A stretch of DNA of 40,913 nt from Verrucomicrobia bacterium UBA1629 (GCA_002321305.1 DCMF01000135.1:1-40913); one strand, 5' to 3'; positions 23,211 to 31,379 are shown, counted from the stretch's first letter. The notes: generated by a model not told the origin, from the sequence alone. Numbers and translations are program-made.

Positions 23211-23221
23211 CTGCGGCGCTT
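23191..23221 (-). terminator. Intrinsic terminator of rpsL-rpsG, overlapping the next promoter
   Basis: AAGCGCCGCAGTT and AACTGCGGCGCTT form a perfect 13-bp stem with a 5-base loop, followed on the minus strand by TTGG (TTTTGG counting the last stem bases). It lies 30 bases after the rpsG stop. This is the strongest hairpin in the window. The short U-run makes it a moderate intrinsic terminator. Confidence 0.75.
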
Positions 23222-23251
23222 GGCTGTCCGGAAAAGAGGAGTCTTTCGGTT

Positions 23252-23761
23252 TTACCAGGCGTAATGCGCGAACGCCTTGTTGGCGGCGGCCATCTTGTGA
23301 ACGTCGTCGCGCTTCTTGATGACGTTGCCCTGACCGGCGAACGCATCGAGAATCTCGGCGGCGACCGCAGCCGGCATGCCCATGCCGTGGCGGGCCGACG
23401 CATACTGCGTCGTCCAGCGCAGCGCGAGCGAGAGCTGGCGGTTCTCCTTGATCGGGGTCGGCACCGGGTAGGTCGTGCCGCCGACGCGGCGGGTCTTGAC
23501 CTCGACCTGCGGCTTCATGTTGTCGATCGCGATCTGGACGACCTCGAGCGGGGACTCGACCGGCTTCTCGTCCTTCACGAACTTGGCCGGCTCTTCCTTC
23601 ATCTTCTCGGCGATCTTGTCGATCGCGCCGTAGACGATCTTCTCGGCGACGGTCTTCTTGCCGTCCTTCATGATGACGCGGATCATGTGCGCGACGAGAT
23701 CCGAATTGTACTTCGGGTCGAGGACGACGCGCTTGACGATGACTTTACCTCTGCGGCTCAT
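23252..23761 (-). CDS. rpsG: 30S ribosomal protein S7
   Basis: A uS7 protein that nucleates 30S head assembly. It begins MSRRGKVIVKRVVLDPKYNS and has KKTVAEKIVYGAIDKIAEKM, KTRRVGGTTYPVPTPI and ANKAFAHYAW at the end. At 169 residues it is slightly longer than the common 156, with a short insert around KFVKDEKPVESP. It starts 3 bases after rpsL. fusA and tuf, which follow rpsG in many str operons, are absent here; the operon ends at the hairpin 23191-23221. Confidence 0.97.
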   Translation of the reverse strand: MSRRGKVIVKRVVLDPKYNSDLVAHMIRVIMKDGKKTVAEKIVYGAIDKIAEKMKEEPAKFVKDEKPVESPLEVVQIAIDNMKPQVEVKTRRVGGTTYPVPTPIKENRQLSLALRWTTQYASARHGMGMPAAVAAEILDAFAGQGNVIKKRDDVHKMAAANKAFAHYAW

Positions 23762-23764
23762 GGC

Positions 23765-24151
23765 TTACTTCCCCTCTTCCTTCTTCTGACGCTTCATGCC
23801 ATACTTCGAACGGCTGCGGTTGCGGCCCGCGACGCCGAGGGAGTCGAGCTTGCCGCGCACGATGTGGTAGCGGACGCCCGGAAGGTCCTTCACACGGCCG
23901 CCGCGCACGAGCACGACGCTGTGTTCCTGGAGGTTGTGGCCTTCGCCCGGGATGTAGGCCGTCACCTCGTAGCCCGACGTCAGGCGCACACGGGCGACCT
24001 TGCGGAGAGCCGAGTTCGGCTTCTTGGGGGTCATCGTCTTGACGACGAGACACACGCCGCGGCGCTGGGGGCAGCTCTTCAGCGCGGGCGACTTCGAATG
24101 CTTGGCGAGGGGGCTGCGCCCCTTGCGAATCAGCTGATTGATTGTCGGCAT
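23765..24151 (-). CDS. rpsL: 30S ribosomal protein S12
   Basis: A uS12 protein of 128 residues at the decoding centre. MPTINQLIRKGR, TPKKPNSALRKVARVRL, YIPGEGHNLQEHSVVLVRGG and KDLPGVRYHIVRG are all canonical. The Lys residues of KKPNSA and the KDLPGVRY loop, where streptomycin-resistance substitutions usually occur, look wild-type. The C-terminal RQKKEEGK is a little longer than usual. Shine-Dalgarno AAGGAAG upstream; promoter at 24189-24218. Confidence 0.98.
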   Translation of the reverse strand: MPTINQLIRKGRSPLAKHSKSPALKSCPQRRGVCLVVKTMTPKKPNSALRKVARVRLTSGYEVTAYIPGEGHNLQEHSVVLVRGGRVKDLPGVRYHIVRGKLDSLGVAGRNRSRSKYGMKRQKKEEGK

Positions 24152-24188
24152 TTAGTTGTCTTCCTTACTTTTCCAAACAAGTCCGTTT

Positions 24189-24218
24189 AGTATATCATTA
24201 TTGACCGCCTCTTGACAA
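24189..24218 (-). promoter_or_regulatory. Sigma70 promoter for rpsL-rpsG
   Basis: TTGTCA (24218-24213), 18-bp spacer, TATACT (24194-24189), minus strand, 37 bases upstream of the rpsL ATG and just after the stop of the GT2 gene. Confidence 0.7.
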
Positions 24219-24228
24219 GGGGGTATTT

Positions 24229-25056
24229 TCATGTTTTTTGCATTCGGCCGCGCCGGCGCCCGCCCATTCGACCGCCGAGGAAGCCCCAGACCTTGAAAAG
24301 GTAGCGGGCATAGAGAAAGGCGTAGCAGCTCCGGCATCCGTTGTCGCGCAGCGCACGGCGGTCGGCCCGGTTGATCCGAAGCGTCGCGCGCCAGCCCCCG
24401 GTCGATGCGCCGCCAAGACGCATGACGGTCGTGCAGAGCGGCAGGTAGCGCATCGCGGCGCGGCGCTTCCAGACGAACCGCAGCAGCAGCTCGAAGTCGC
24501 CGTACATGCCGTAGGCGAGCGAATAGCCCCCCCAGCGCGCGAAGCAGGACGCGCGGAAGAACGTCGACGGGTGCGCCGTCTGGACGCCGAAGCGGAACAT
24601 CCACGGACGAAACCACCGCCCGCTGCAGTAGCGCACCGTCGGCAGCGCACGAAGCGCCGCGACGTCTGCCGCTCCGCCGCCGTCCCGGACAAACCGGATG
24701 TCGGCATACGTGCCGTCCAGCGTCGCATCCTGCGCGAACGCTGCGGCGACCTGCGCCAACACCGTGTCGCCCGCCAGCGCGTCATCCGCGTTCAGGAGCC
24801 CGATCACGTCGCCCGTCGCCCGCCGGATGCCCTTGTTGAGGGCGTCATACAGGCCGCCATCGGACTCGGAAAGCCACCGCAGACGACCGCCGAACTTCGG
24901 CTCGTAGGCGCGGAGAAGCTCGACCGTGCCGTCTGAACTGCCGCCGTCGACGACCAGGCACTCGTAATCGGCCCCCCGCTGGGACAGGACGCTCTCCAGC
25001 GCCGTGCGCAGCACGGCTGAACTCCGGAAGCAGGCGGTTATGAGCGAGATCTTCAT
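24229..25056 (-). CDS. GT2-family glycosyltransferase
   Basis: A 275-residue soluble GT-A glycosyltransferase of the WcaE/colanic-acid-like type: MKISLITACFRSSAVLRTAL, CLVVDGGSSDGTVELL, SESDGGLYDALNKGI and GLLNADDAL (the DxD-like metal site) are all typical. ATHPSTFF-like substrate loop: AHPSTFFRASCFARWGGY. The start at 25056 aligns with the family; an upstream TTG at 25071 is less likely. The gene begins only about 20 bases after the gap terminator hairpin, so it is expressed by read-through or from a promoter I cannot see. Donor and acceptor unknown; probably surface polysaccharide. Confidence 0.85.
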   Translation of the reverse strand: MKISLITACFRSSAVLRTALESVLSQRGADYECLVVDGGSSDGTVELLRAYEPKFGGRLRWLSESDGGLYDALNKGIRRATGDVIGLLNADDALAGDTVLAQVAAAFAQDATLDGTYADIRFVRDGGGAADVAALRALPTVRYCSGRWFRPWMFRFGVQTAHPSTFFRASCFARWGGYSLAYGMYGDFELLLRFVWKRRAAMRYLPLCTTVMRLGGASTGGWRATLRINRADRRALRDNGCRSCYAFLYARYLFKVWGFLGGRMGGRRRGRMQKT

Positions 25057-25076
25057 GTCGCCGCCGCGCAAACGAA

Positions 25077-25104
25077 GGGCTTCGGCGGAATTCCGCCGAA
25101 GCCC
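25077..25104 (-). terminator. Perfect 28-bp palindrome after gap
   Basis: GGGCTTCGGCGGAA is followed directly by its exact reverse complement, giving a 14-bp self-complementary hairpin 26 bases after the gap stop codon. On the minus strand TTCGTTTG follows, a weak U-rich tail. Likely an intrinsic terminator that also separates the GT2 gene. Confidence 0.7.
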
Positions 25105-25130
25105 CGTTCGCGTTCAGGCACAACGCCCGC

Positions 25131-26147
25131 TTACTTCGCCGCGATGACGCGCGCCATCTCGACGACCTTGTTGGAGTAGCCCCACTCGTTGTCGTACCAC
25201 GCGCAGACCTTGACGAAGGTCGGATCGAGCTGGATGCCCGCCTTGACGTCGAAGACCGAGGTCTTGGACTCGTTGCGGAAGTCGGTCGAGACGACCGCCT
25301 CGTCCGTGTAGCCGAGCACGCCCTTGAGGCCGCCCTCGCACACGCACTTCTCGGACGCCGCCTTCATCGCCGCGCAGATCTCCTCATACGTCGCCGGCTT
25401 CTCGAGCTCGGCCGTGAGGTCGACGAACGAGACGTCGGAGGTCGGGACGCGGACGGACATGCCCGTGAGCTTGCCGTTGAGCGCCGGGAGAACCTTGCCG
25501 ACGGCCTTCGCCGCGCCCGTCGAGGACGGGATCATGTTCTCGAGGATGCCGCGGCCGCCGCGCCAGTCCTTCTTGGACGGGCCGTCGACCGTCTTCTGCG
25601 TCGCCGTCGCGGCGTGGATCGTCGTCATGAGGCCGCGCTTGATGCCGAAGTTGTCGTTGAGGACCTTCGAGATCGGCGCGAGGCAGTTCGTCGTGCAGGA
25701 GGCGTTGGAGATGATGTCCTGGCCCGCGTAGGTCGTGTGGTTGACGCCGTAGACGAACATCGGGGTCGCGTCCTTCGACGGCGCCGACATGATGACCTTC
25801 TTGGCGCCCGCCGTGATGTGCTGGCGAGCCTTCTCGTCCGTCAGGAAGAGGCCGGTGGACTCGACGACGATCTCGGCGCCGACTTCGTTCCACTTCAGCT
25901 GGGTCGGATCCTTCTCGGCCGTGAGGCGGATCTTCTTGCCGTCGACGATCATGGTCGAGCCCTCGACCTTGATGTCGTGCTTGAACGTGCCGTGCACGGA
26001 GTCGAACTTGAGCATGTACGCGAGGTAGTCCGGGTCGAGCAGGTCGTTGATGCCGACGACTTCGACATCGTCGAAGTTCTCAACCGCCGCGCGGAAAACC
26101 ATGCGGCCGATACGGCCGAAGCCGTTGATGCCAATCTTGATAGCCAT
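25131..26147 (-). CDS. gap: Glyceraldehyde-3-phosphate dehydrogenase, type I
   Basis: Glycolytic NAD-dependent GAPDH of 338 residues. The Rossmann motif NGFGRIGRMVFRAA is at the N-terminus; the catalytic Cys151 is in SNASCTTNCLAPISK; HAATATQKTVDGPSKKDWRG and WYDNEWGYSNKVVEM complete the active site. Length is normal. A strong promoter (26211-26240) and a terminator-like hairpin (25077-25104) suggest a mainly monocistronic, highly expressed gene. Confidence 0.98.
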   Translation of the reverse strand: MAIKIGINGFGRIGRMVFRAAVENFDDVEVVGINDLLDPDYLAYMLKFDSVHGTFKHDIKVEGSTMIVDGKKIRLTAEKDPTQLKWNEVGAEIVVESTGLFLTDEKARQHITAGAKKVIMSAPSKDATPMFVYGVNHTTYAGQDIISNASCTTNCLAPISKVLNDNFGIKRGLMTTIHAATATQKTVDGPSKKDWRGGRGILENMIPSSTGAAKAVGKVLPALNGKLTGMSVRVPTSDVSFVDLTAELEKPATYEEICAAMKAASEKCVCEGGLKGVLGYTDEAVVSTDFRNESKTSVFDVKAGIQLDPTFVKVCAWYDNEWGYSNKVVEMARVIAAK

Positions 26148-26210
26148 TTTCTTTATTGAACCTTTCTGTTTCCGCTTCGGAACCCTTCCTCGGCGTAATT
26201 TTGAGACGGT

Positions 26211-26240
26211 ATTATACCTTTTCGGGCGTGGTCATGTCAA
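26211..26240 (-). promoter_or_regulatory. Consensus sigma70 promoter for gap
   Basis: TTGACA (26240-26235), 18-bp spacer, TATAAT (26216-26211), minus strand: both boxes are perfect. The leader is about 57 bases and contains AAAGG near the start codon. Confidence 0.85.
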
Positions 26241-26284
26241 GGTGGCCGCGTCACGGCCTGGGCATCCGCCGAACCGAACGCGCG

Positions 26285-26348
26285 TCAGAACTGGTACTGC
26301 GCCGAGAGGACGAAGCCGCCGCGTTCGCGAACACCGCTGTCGCCGCGT
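26285..26348 (-). pseudogene. Possible C-terminal remnant of an outer-membrane beta-barrel gene
   Basis: Directly after the metY stop, another frame reads RGDSGVRERGGFVLSAQYQF and then stops at 26287-26285. GGFVLSAQYQF is what the last strand of an outer-membrane barrel looks like, ending in Phe. The frame has no start of its own and runs back into metY out of frame. It may be the leftover 3' end of a deleted gene; it is short, so chance is not excluded. Confidence 0.35.
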
Positions 26349-27632
26349 TTACGCCTGGGCAAGGGCCTGTTCGAGGTCGGCGAGGATGTCGTCGATGTGC
26401 TCGATGCCGATCGAGAGGCGGATGAGTTCCGGCGGAAGGCCCGCCGCGATCTGCTCCTCCTCGGTGAGCTGCGAGTGCGTCGAGGACGCCGGATGGATCA
26501 CGAGCGAGCGCGCGTCGCCGACGTTCGCGAGCTGCGTGAAGAGCTTGAGGCCGTCCGCGACCTTGACGCCCGCCGCCGCGCCGCCCCTGATGCCGAAGAC
26601 GACCATGCCGCCCTGCCCGTTCGGCAGGTACTTCCGGGCGAGTTCGTGGCTCGGATCGTCCGCGAGGCCCGGATAGCGCACCCACGCCACCTTCGGATGG
26701 GCCTTCAGGTACTTCGCGACCGCGAGCGCGTTCTCGCTGTGGCGCGCGATGCGCAGCGGCAGCGACTCCACGCCCTGGAGGAAGATCCAGTTCGCGTCCG
26801 GCGAGAGCGTCGGCCCCTGGTTGCGCAGGGCGACCGTGCGGAGGCGCGTGATGAACGCGAGCGAACCGATCGCCTCGCCCCACTTGATGCCGTGGTAGCC
26901 GGTGTCCGGCTCGACGTAGAGCGGATTGCCCTTCTGCGTCCAGTCGAAGTTCCCCGCGTCGATCGCCACGCCGCCGATGCCCGCGCCGTGTCCGCCGATC
27001 CACTTCGAGAGCGAGTGGATGACGACGTCCGCGCCCCACTGGATCGGGTGTTCGAGGATCGGCGTCGAGAACGTCGCGTCCACGACGAGCGGCAGGCCGT
27101 GCCGGTGGGCGACCTCGGCGTACTTCTCGATGTCCGCGACGCCGAGCGCCGGGTTGCCGATCGTCTCGACGTAGACGAAGCGCGTCTTCTCGTTGATCGC
27201 CGCCTCGACGGCCGCGAAGTCGTTGAGGTGCGTCCAGCGGACGTGGATGTTGTTCGACTGCGGCAGGATCGTGTTGAACTGCACGTAGGTGCCGCCGTAG
27301 ACGTTGTCCGCCGAGACGAACTCCGAACCCGTCTCCGCGATGTTCGTGACGGTGAAGTAGATGGCCGCCGTGCCGGACGAGAGCGTCAGCGCGGCCGCGC
27401 CGCCCTCCAGCGCCGCAAGGCGCTTCTCGAGGACGTCCTCCGTCGGGTTCATGAGGCGGGCGTAGATGTTCGCCGCCTTCTTGAGGGCGAAGCGATCCGC
27501 GCCGTCCTGCGCGCTCTTGAAGTTGTAGGCCGTCGTGCGGTAGACCGGCACGGCGCAGGCGTCCGTCGCCGGGTCACCGTTCCAGCCGGCGTGGACCGCC
27601 AGCGTCTCGGGATGCACTTTCTGTTCGCTCAT
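26349..27632 (-). CDS. metY: O-acetylhomoserine/O-acetylserine sulfhydrylase (MetY type)
   Basis: A PLP enzyme of 427 residues that makes homocysteine from O-acetylhomoserine and sulfide. Cys/Met-metabolism PLP-family motifs are seen: ETLAVHAGWNGDP, SSGTAAIYFTV, DATFSTPILEHPIQWGADVV, the PLP lysine K210 in HSLSKWIGGHG, and VGDARSLVIHPASSTHSQL. The long insert between Lys and the C-terminal domain is typical of MetY rather than MetB. The start at 27632 has AGGAGG about 9 bases upstream. cysK ends 55 bases upstream; the two likely form a sulfide-assimilation operon. No SAM riboswitch was recognised in the gap. Confidence 0.94.
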   Translation of the reverse strand: MSEQKVHPETLAVHAGWNGDPATDACAVPVYRTTAYNFKSAQDGADRFALKKAANIYARLMNPTEDVLEKRLAALEGGAAALTLSSGTAAIYFTVTNIAETGSEFVSADNVYGGTYVQFNTILPQSNNIHVRWTHLNDFAAVEAAINEKTRFVYVETIGNPALGVADIEKYAEVAHRHGLPLVVDATFSTPILEHPIQWGADVVIHSLSKWIGGHGAGIGGVAIDAGNFDWTQKGNPLYVEPDTGYHGIKWGEAIGSLAFITRLRTVALRNQGPTLSPDANWIFLQGVESLPLRIARHSENALAVAKYLKAHPKVAWVRYPGLADDPSHELARKYLPNGQGGMVVFGIRGGAAAGVKVADGLKLFTQLANVGDARSLVIHPASSTHSQLTEEEQIAAGLPPELIRLSIGIEHIDDILADLEQALAQA

Positions 27633-27687
27633 TGTCTCTTCCTCCTGTTTGTATCTTCTTTTTACGGTCGCCGCGCAGGCTCTCGCC

Positions 27688-28608
27688 TTACGCGAAGAGC
27701 CACGTCGACAGGTATCTCTCGCCGGTGTCGGGCAGCAGCGCGACAATCGTCTTGCCGGCGTACTCCGGCGTCTTCGCGAGCTCCAGCGCCGCCCACAGCG
27801 CCGCGCCGGACGAGATGCCGACGAGCAGCCCCTCCTGCGCCGCCGCCGCGCGCGCCGTCTGGCCCGCGTTCTCCGCCGAGACCGTGATCACCTTCGTGAT
27901 GAGGCTCGTGTCCAGCACCTTCGGCACGAAGCCCGCGCCGATGCCCTGGATCTTGTGCGGACCCGCCTTGCCCTGCGACAGCACCGGGCTGGTGTCCGGC
28001 TCGACGGCGTAGAGGGCGATGTCCGGCTTGACGGAGCGCAGGTACTTGCCCGTGCCCGTCAGCGTGCCGCCCGTGCCGACGCCGGCGACGAACGCATCGA
28101 CCTTTCCGTCCGTGTCCGCCCAGATCTCCGGACCCGTCGTGATCTGGTGGTAGGCCGGATTCGCCGGGTTCTCGAACTGCTGCAGGATGATGCCGCCGCG
28201 CGTCGCCGCGATCTCGTTCGCCTTCGCGATCGCGCCCTTCATGCCCTCCGTGCCGGGCGTGAGGACGATCTCCGCGCCATACGCCGCCGCGAGCTTGCGG
28301 CGCTCGATGCTCATCGTCTCGGGCATGGTGAGGACGAGGTGATAGCCCTTCACCGCCGCGATGAGCGCGAGGCCGACGCCCGTGTTGCCGCTCGTCGGCT
28401 CGACCAGCGTCGCGCCCGGCTTCAGGACGCCGCGCTTCTCGGCGTCCTCGACCATCGCGAGCGCGATGCGGTCCTTGACGCTCCCGCCGGGGTTGAAGAA
28501 CTCGACCTTCGCGAGCACTCGCGCACCGCCCTTGTTGAGCTTGTTCGAGATCTCGACGAGCGGCGTGCCGCCCACCTTCTCCAAAATCGTCTTTGCAATC
28601 TTAGCCAT
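27688..28608 (-). CDS. cysK: Cysteine synthase (O-acetylserine sulfhydrylase)
   Basis: A PLP enzyme of 306 residues condensing O-acetylserine with sulfide. The PLP lysine is K45 in NPGGSVKDR; substrate loop EPTSGNTGVGLAL; phosphate-binding GVGTGGTLTGTG; SSGAALWAALELA near the end. It starts MAKIAKTILEKVGGTPLV from the ATG at 28608; an upstream frame extension to 28638 is unnecessary. Its promoter lies at 28663-28692 and metY follows. Confidence 0.96.
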   Translation of the reverse strand: MAKIAKTILEKVGGTPLVEISNKLNKGGARVLAKVEFFNPGGSVKDRIALAMVEDAEKRGVLKPGATLVEPTSGNTGVGLALIAAVKGYHLVLTMPETMSIERRKLAAAYGAEIVLTPGTEGMKGAIAKANEIAATRGGIILQQFENPANPAYHQITTGPEIWADTDGKVDAFVAGVGTGGTLTGTGKYLRSVKPDIALYAVEPDTSPVLSQGKAGPHKIQGIGAGFVPKVLDTSLITKVITVSAENAGQTARAAAAQEGLLVGISSGAALWAALELAKTPEYAGKTIVALLPDTGERYLSTWLFA

Positions 28609-28638
28609 GCCTGTTTTTCCTTTCTGTTTTGTTCCCAC

Positions 28639-28692
28639 CTCTGTGGTAGGAAAACAGCGCGTAGTATATCACATTTCGTTTGCGAATGTCAA
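28639..28692 (-). promoter_or_regulatory. Sigma70 promoter and leader hairpin of cysK-metY
   Basis: TTGACA (28692-28687), 18-bp spacer, TATACT (28668-28663), minus strand. The roughly 50-base leader contains CCTACC-ACAGA-GGTGGG (near 28639-28655), a small imperfect hairpin with one G-U pair that hides no start codon. No larger riboswitch fold was visible. Confidence 0.75.
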
Positions 28693-28760
28693 CCGTGAAA
28701 GTAGGGATGTCTGCCCAAACGCCATTTGACGTCCGCATTCCCCCTCTCGGAGAATCGGCG

Positions 28761-30173
28761 TCAGGGCGCGGCCAGCTCGTCCGCCGCCTTCTTCAGGCGC
28801 GCGAGCGTCTTCTCCTTGCCCAGGAGCTGCAGCATCTCGAAGAGCCCGATGCCCTCTCCGCGCCCCGAAACGGCGACGCGGATCGGATGCACCCACGGCC
28901 CCATGCCGCTGCCCTGCGAGAGGCCCTTCACGAGTTCCTCCAGCTTCGGCGCCGCCCAGTCTTCGACCGCCGCGAAGCGCGTGACGAGATCGAGCAGAAG
29001 CGCCTTCACGCCCGGCTTCTTCAGCCGCTTCTCGACCGCCTTCGCGTCAAACGGATAGTCGTCGGTGAAGAAGCAGAGGCAGTTGCCCGGCAGATCGTTC
29101 AGGACCTTCGTGCGCGGCTGAACCTGCTCGACGAGGTAGTCCCACCACGCCTCGCCCTGCGCCTCGACAGGCGCAGCCGCAAGACCCGCGCCAGCCGCAA
29201 GGGCGGCCTTGTCCGGCGCGCTTTCCGCCGCAGCTGCCTTGTCCTGTGCGCCGGCCGCAAGGCCGGCCGCCGCGACGCGACGCTTCAGTTCGGCCTTGAA
29301 CGCCTCGTGCGGGATGCGCTTGATGTACTCGCCGTTCATCCACGCGAGCTTCTTCGGATCGAACATCGCCGCCGTGACATGCACCTTCTCGAGCTCGAAG
29401 AGCCGGATCATCTCCTCGCGCGTCAGGATCTCGCGGTCGTCGCCCGGATTCCAGCCCAGCAGCAGCAGGTAGTTGAACAGCGCCTCCGGCAGGTAGCCCT
29501 GCTCGCGGTATTCGCCGACGAACGCCGCGCCGTCGCGCTTCGAGTAGGGCTTGCCCTGCTGGTTGACGATCATCGAGAGGTGGCCGTACTTCGGGATCGG
29601 CGCGCCGAGCGCCCGGAAGAGGCAGATGTGCTTGAACGTGTTCTCCACGTGGTCGTCGCCGCGGATGATGTGCGTGACGCGCTGGTCGATGTCGTCCACG
29701 ACGTTCGCGAGGTGGAAGATCGGCGAGCCGTCGGAGCGGACGATCGCGAAGTCCGGGATGTCCTCGGCCTTCTTCGCCATGTGCCCCTTCACGATGTCGT
29801 CGAACTCGATGACGCCCTCCTTCGGCATGCGGAACATCGTGACGACGCCCGTCTTGCCGTCGCGCGACGTGCGCTCGACCCTGTAGGCGTGGCCGGAGGC
29901 GAGCAGCTGCTCGGCGACCGCGAGGTGGCGCGGCGCGTTCTTCGTCTGGTAGAAGACCTCCTCGTCATAGTCGAGGCCGAGCCACTTCATGCAGTCGAAG
30001 AGGACCTGGATCGCCTCCGGCGTCGACCGCTCGAGGTCGGTGTCCTCCACGCGCAGGAGGAACTTGCCGCCCGTGTGCCGCGCGAACAGCCAGTTGTAGA
30101 TGGCCGCGCGGATGTTGCCGATGTGGACCTTGCCCGTCGGTGACGGGGCGAAACGCACTCTGATCTCCGCCAT
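28761..30173 (-). CDS. gltX: Glutamyl-tRNA synthetase
   Basis: A class I aminoacyl-tRNA synthetase of 470 residues charging tRNA-Glu (possibly tRNA-Gln too). VRFAPSPTGKVHIGNIRAA carries the HIGH-equivalent motif HIGN; FLLRVEDTDLERS binds substrates; the KMSKS-equivalent is KPYSKRDG; HIIRGDDHVENT is conserved. Between the catalytic and anticodon-binding domains (about residues 299-335) lies an Ala-rich, repeat-encoded stretch with internal similarity (AAGLAAGAQDKAAA and SAPDKAALAAGAGLAA) that is not part of the family core. The start at 30173 is preferred to the TTG at 30179. It starts 10 bases after serC; a gatCAB set is not in the window. Confidence 0.96.
   Translation of the reverse strand: MAEIRVRFAPSPTGKVHIGNIRAAIYNWLFARHTGGKFLLRVEDTDLERSTPEAIQVLFDCMKWLGLDYDEEVFYQTKNAPRHLAVAEQLLASGHAYRVERTSRDGKTGVVTMFRMPKEGVIEFDDIVKGHMAKKAEDIPDFAIVRSDGSPIFHLANVVDDIDQRVTHIIRGDDHVENTFKHICLFRALGAPIPKYGHLSMIVNQQGKPYSKRDGAAFVGEYREQGYLPEALFNYLLLLGWNPGDDREILTREEMIRLFELEKVHVTAAMFDPKKLAWMNGEYIKRIPHEAFKAELKRRVAAAGLAAGAQDKAAAAESAPDKAALAAGAGLAAAPVEAQGEAWWDYLVEQVQPRTKVLNDLPGNCLCFFTDDYPFDAKAVEKRLKKPGVKALLLDLVTRFAAVEDWAAPKLEELVKGLSQGSGMGPWVHPIRVAVSGRGEGIGLFEMLQLLGKEKTLARLKKAADELAAP
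29165..29280. repeat. Ala-encoding degenerate repeat inside gltX
   Basis: GCCGCAAG/GCCGGCCGCAAGG units recur within about 115 bases, with the palindromic GGCCGCAAGGCCGGCC at the left end of the gene segment. They encode the Ala/Lys/Asp-rich linker of GltX in frame. The unit differs from the pyrimidine-type families but behaves the same way. Confidence 0.55.
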
Positions 30174-30183
30174 AGCCAACCGG

Positions 30184-31281
30184 TCAGCCGTTCTTCTTCT
30201 CGAAGTCCTTCATGAAGTCGACGAGCGCCTCGACGCCCGCCTTCGGGAAGGCGTTGTAGACCGACGCCCGGAGACCGCCGACCGAGCGGTGGCCCTTGAG
30301 GGACGACATGCCGAGCTTCTTCGCCTCGTCGAGGAACTTCTTCTCCAGCTCCTCGTCGCCGCCCTTGATGCGCCACGTGACGTTCATGTTCGAGCGGAAC
30401 TCGGGGAGCGCCGTGCCCGTCCAGAAGTCGCTCGCGTCAATCGCGTCGTAGAGCAGCTTCGCCTTCTCGGCGTTGAGCTTGAAGAGGTTCTCCTTGCCCA
30501 TCTTCTTGACCCACTTCATCGTCTCGCCGAAGATGTAGATGCCCCAGGTCGGCGGCGTGTTGTAGAGCGAGTCGTTGTCGACGTACGTGCGGTACTGCAG
30601 CATCGTCGGGATCTTCGGGCAGCCCTTCTCGGCGAGCGCCTTGCGGATCGCGACGACCGCCATGCCGGACGGGCCGAGGTTCTTCTGCGCGCCCGCGTAG
30701 AACAGGTCGAACTGGTTGTAGTCGCGTTCGCAGCTGAGGATGTCGGACGACATGTCGCAGATGAGCGGGCCGTTCACCTTCGGGAATTCCTTGAGTTCCG
30801 CGCCGGCGATCGTCTCGTTCGAGCAGATGTGGCAGTACGCGGCGTCGTCCGACCATTTCCACTCGTCCGCGCGCGGCATGCGGGTCGGGATGTCCTTCGC
30901 GCAGTCCGCCGCGACGTTGCACTTCACGCCGCGCAGCTCCGCGACCTTCTGGCCTTCCTTCAGCGCCTTCCCAGACCAGGTTCCCTGCTTGGCGTAGTCG
31001 GCATTCTTGCCCTGTCCGAGGAAGTTCATCGGGATCATCGCGAACTGCATCGACGCGCCGCCCTGGATGAAGCAGACGCTCCAGTCGTCGCCGAGCCCGC
31101 AGAGCTCCTTGAACGTCGCGATCGCCTCCTGGTGGATCGCGTCGTAGTCCTTGCCGCGATGGGACATCTCCATCACCGACATGCCGCAGCCCTTGTAGTC
31201 GACGAGTTCCTTCTGCGCGTCCTGGAGGACTTCCAGGGGGAGAACCGCAGGACCTGCGGAGAAGTTGTAGGCTCTTGCCAT
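30184..31281 (-). CDS. serC: Phosphoserine aminotransferase
   Basis: A PLP enzyme of 365 residues in serine synthesis (phosphohydroxypyruvate to phosphoserine). It begins MARAYNFSAGPAVLPLEVL; MSHRGKDY, FIQGGASMQFAMIPMN, ICDMSSDILS and the PLP lysine K200 in YAGAQKNLGPSGM are canonical. The C-terminal LKGHRSVGGLRASVYNA is intact. It supplies serine upstream of the cysK product. A -10 box at 31368-31373 and AAGGAAC near the ATG support the start. gltX follows 10 bases later. Confidence 0.97.
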   Translation of the reverse strand: MARAYNFSAGPAVLPLEVLQDAQKELVDYKGCGMSVMEMSHRGKDYDAIHQEAIATFKELCGLGDDWSVCFIQGGASMQFAMIPMNFLGQGKNADYAKQGTWSGKALKEGQKVAELRGVKCNVAADCAKDIPTRMPRADEWKWSDDAAYCHICSNETIAGAELKEFPKVNGPLICDMSSDILSCERDYNQFDLFYAGAQKNLGPSGMAVVAIRKALAEKGCPKIPTMLQYRTYVDNDSLYNTPPTWGIYIFGETMKWVKKMGKENLFKLNAEKAKLLYDAIDASDFWTGTALPEFRSNMNVTWRIKGGDEELEKKFLDEAKKLGMSSLKGHRSVGGLRASVYNAFPKAGVEALVDFMKDFEKKNG

Positions 31282-31367
31282 TTTTCCGTTCCTTTTCTTG
31301 TTAGAGTTTATCGTGTTTTTGTCTTGTCCTCGCCCGTAGAGTTTATCAGATGGGCGATTGGCGGTGA

Positions 31368-31373
31368 ATTATA
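31368..31373 (-). promoter_or_regulatory. -10 box for serC-gltX
   Basis: A perfect TATAAT on the minus strand, 7 bases after the mlaD stop codon and about 87 bases upstream of serC. No convincing -35 is seen. The long leader (about 80 bases) shows no obvious riboswitch. Confidence 0.5.
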
Positions 31374-31379
31374 CGCTTT

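Noticed and set aside
26244..26258. GGCCG-N5-CGGCC hairpin as a metY terminator
   Set aside because: A five-bp stem with no U-tract is expected often in DNA of this composition.
28609..28760. SAM or T-box riboswitch before cysK-metY and gltX
   Set aside because: The leaders are short, only one small hairpin is visible, and no conserved riboswitch core was recognised.
28761..30173. Loss of catalytic motifs in GltX (HIGN and YSKR instead of HIGH and KMSKS)
   Set aside because: Such variants are common in functional glutamyl-tRNA synthetases, and the rest of the active site is intact.
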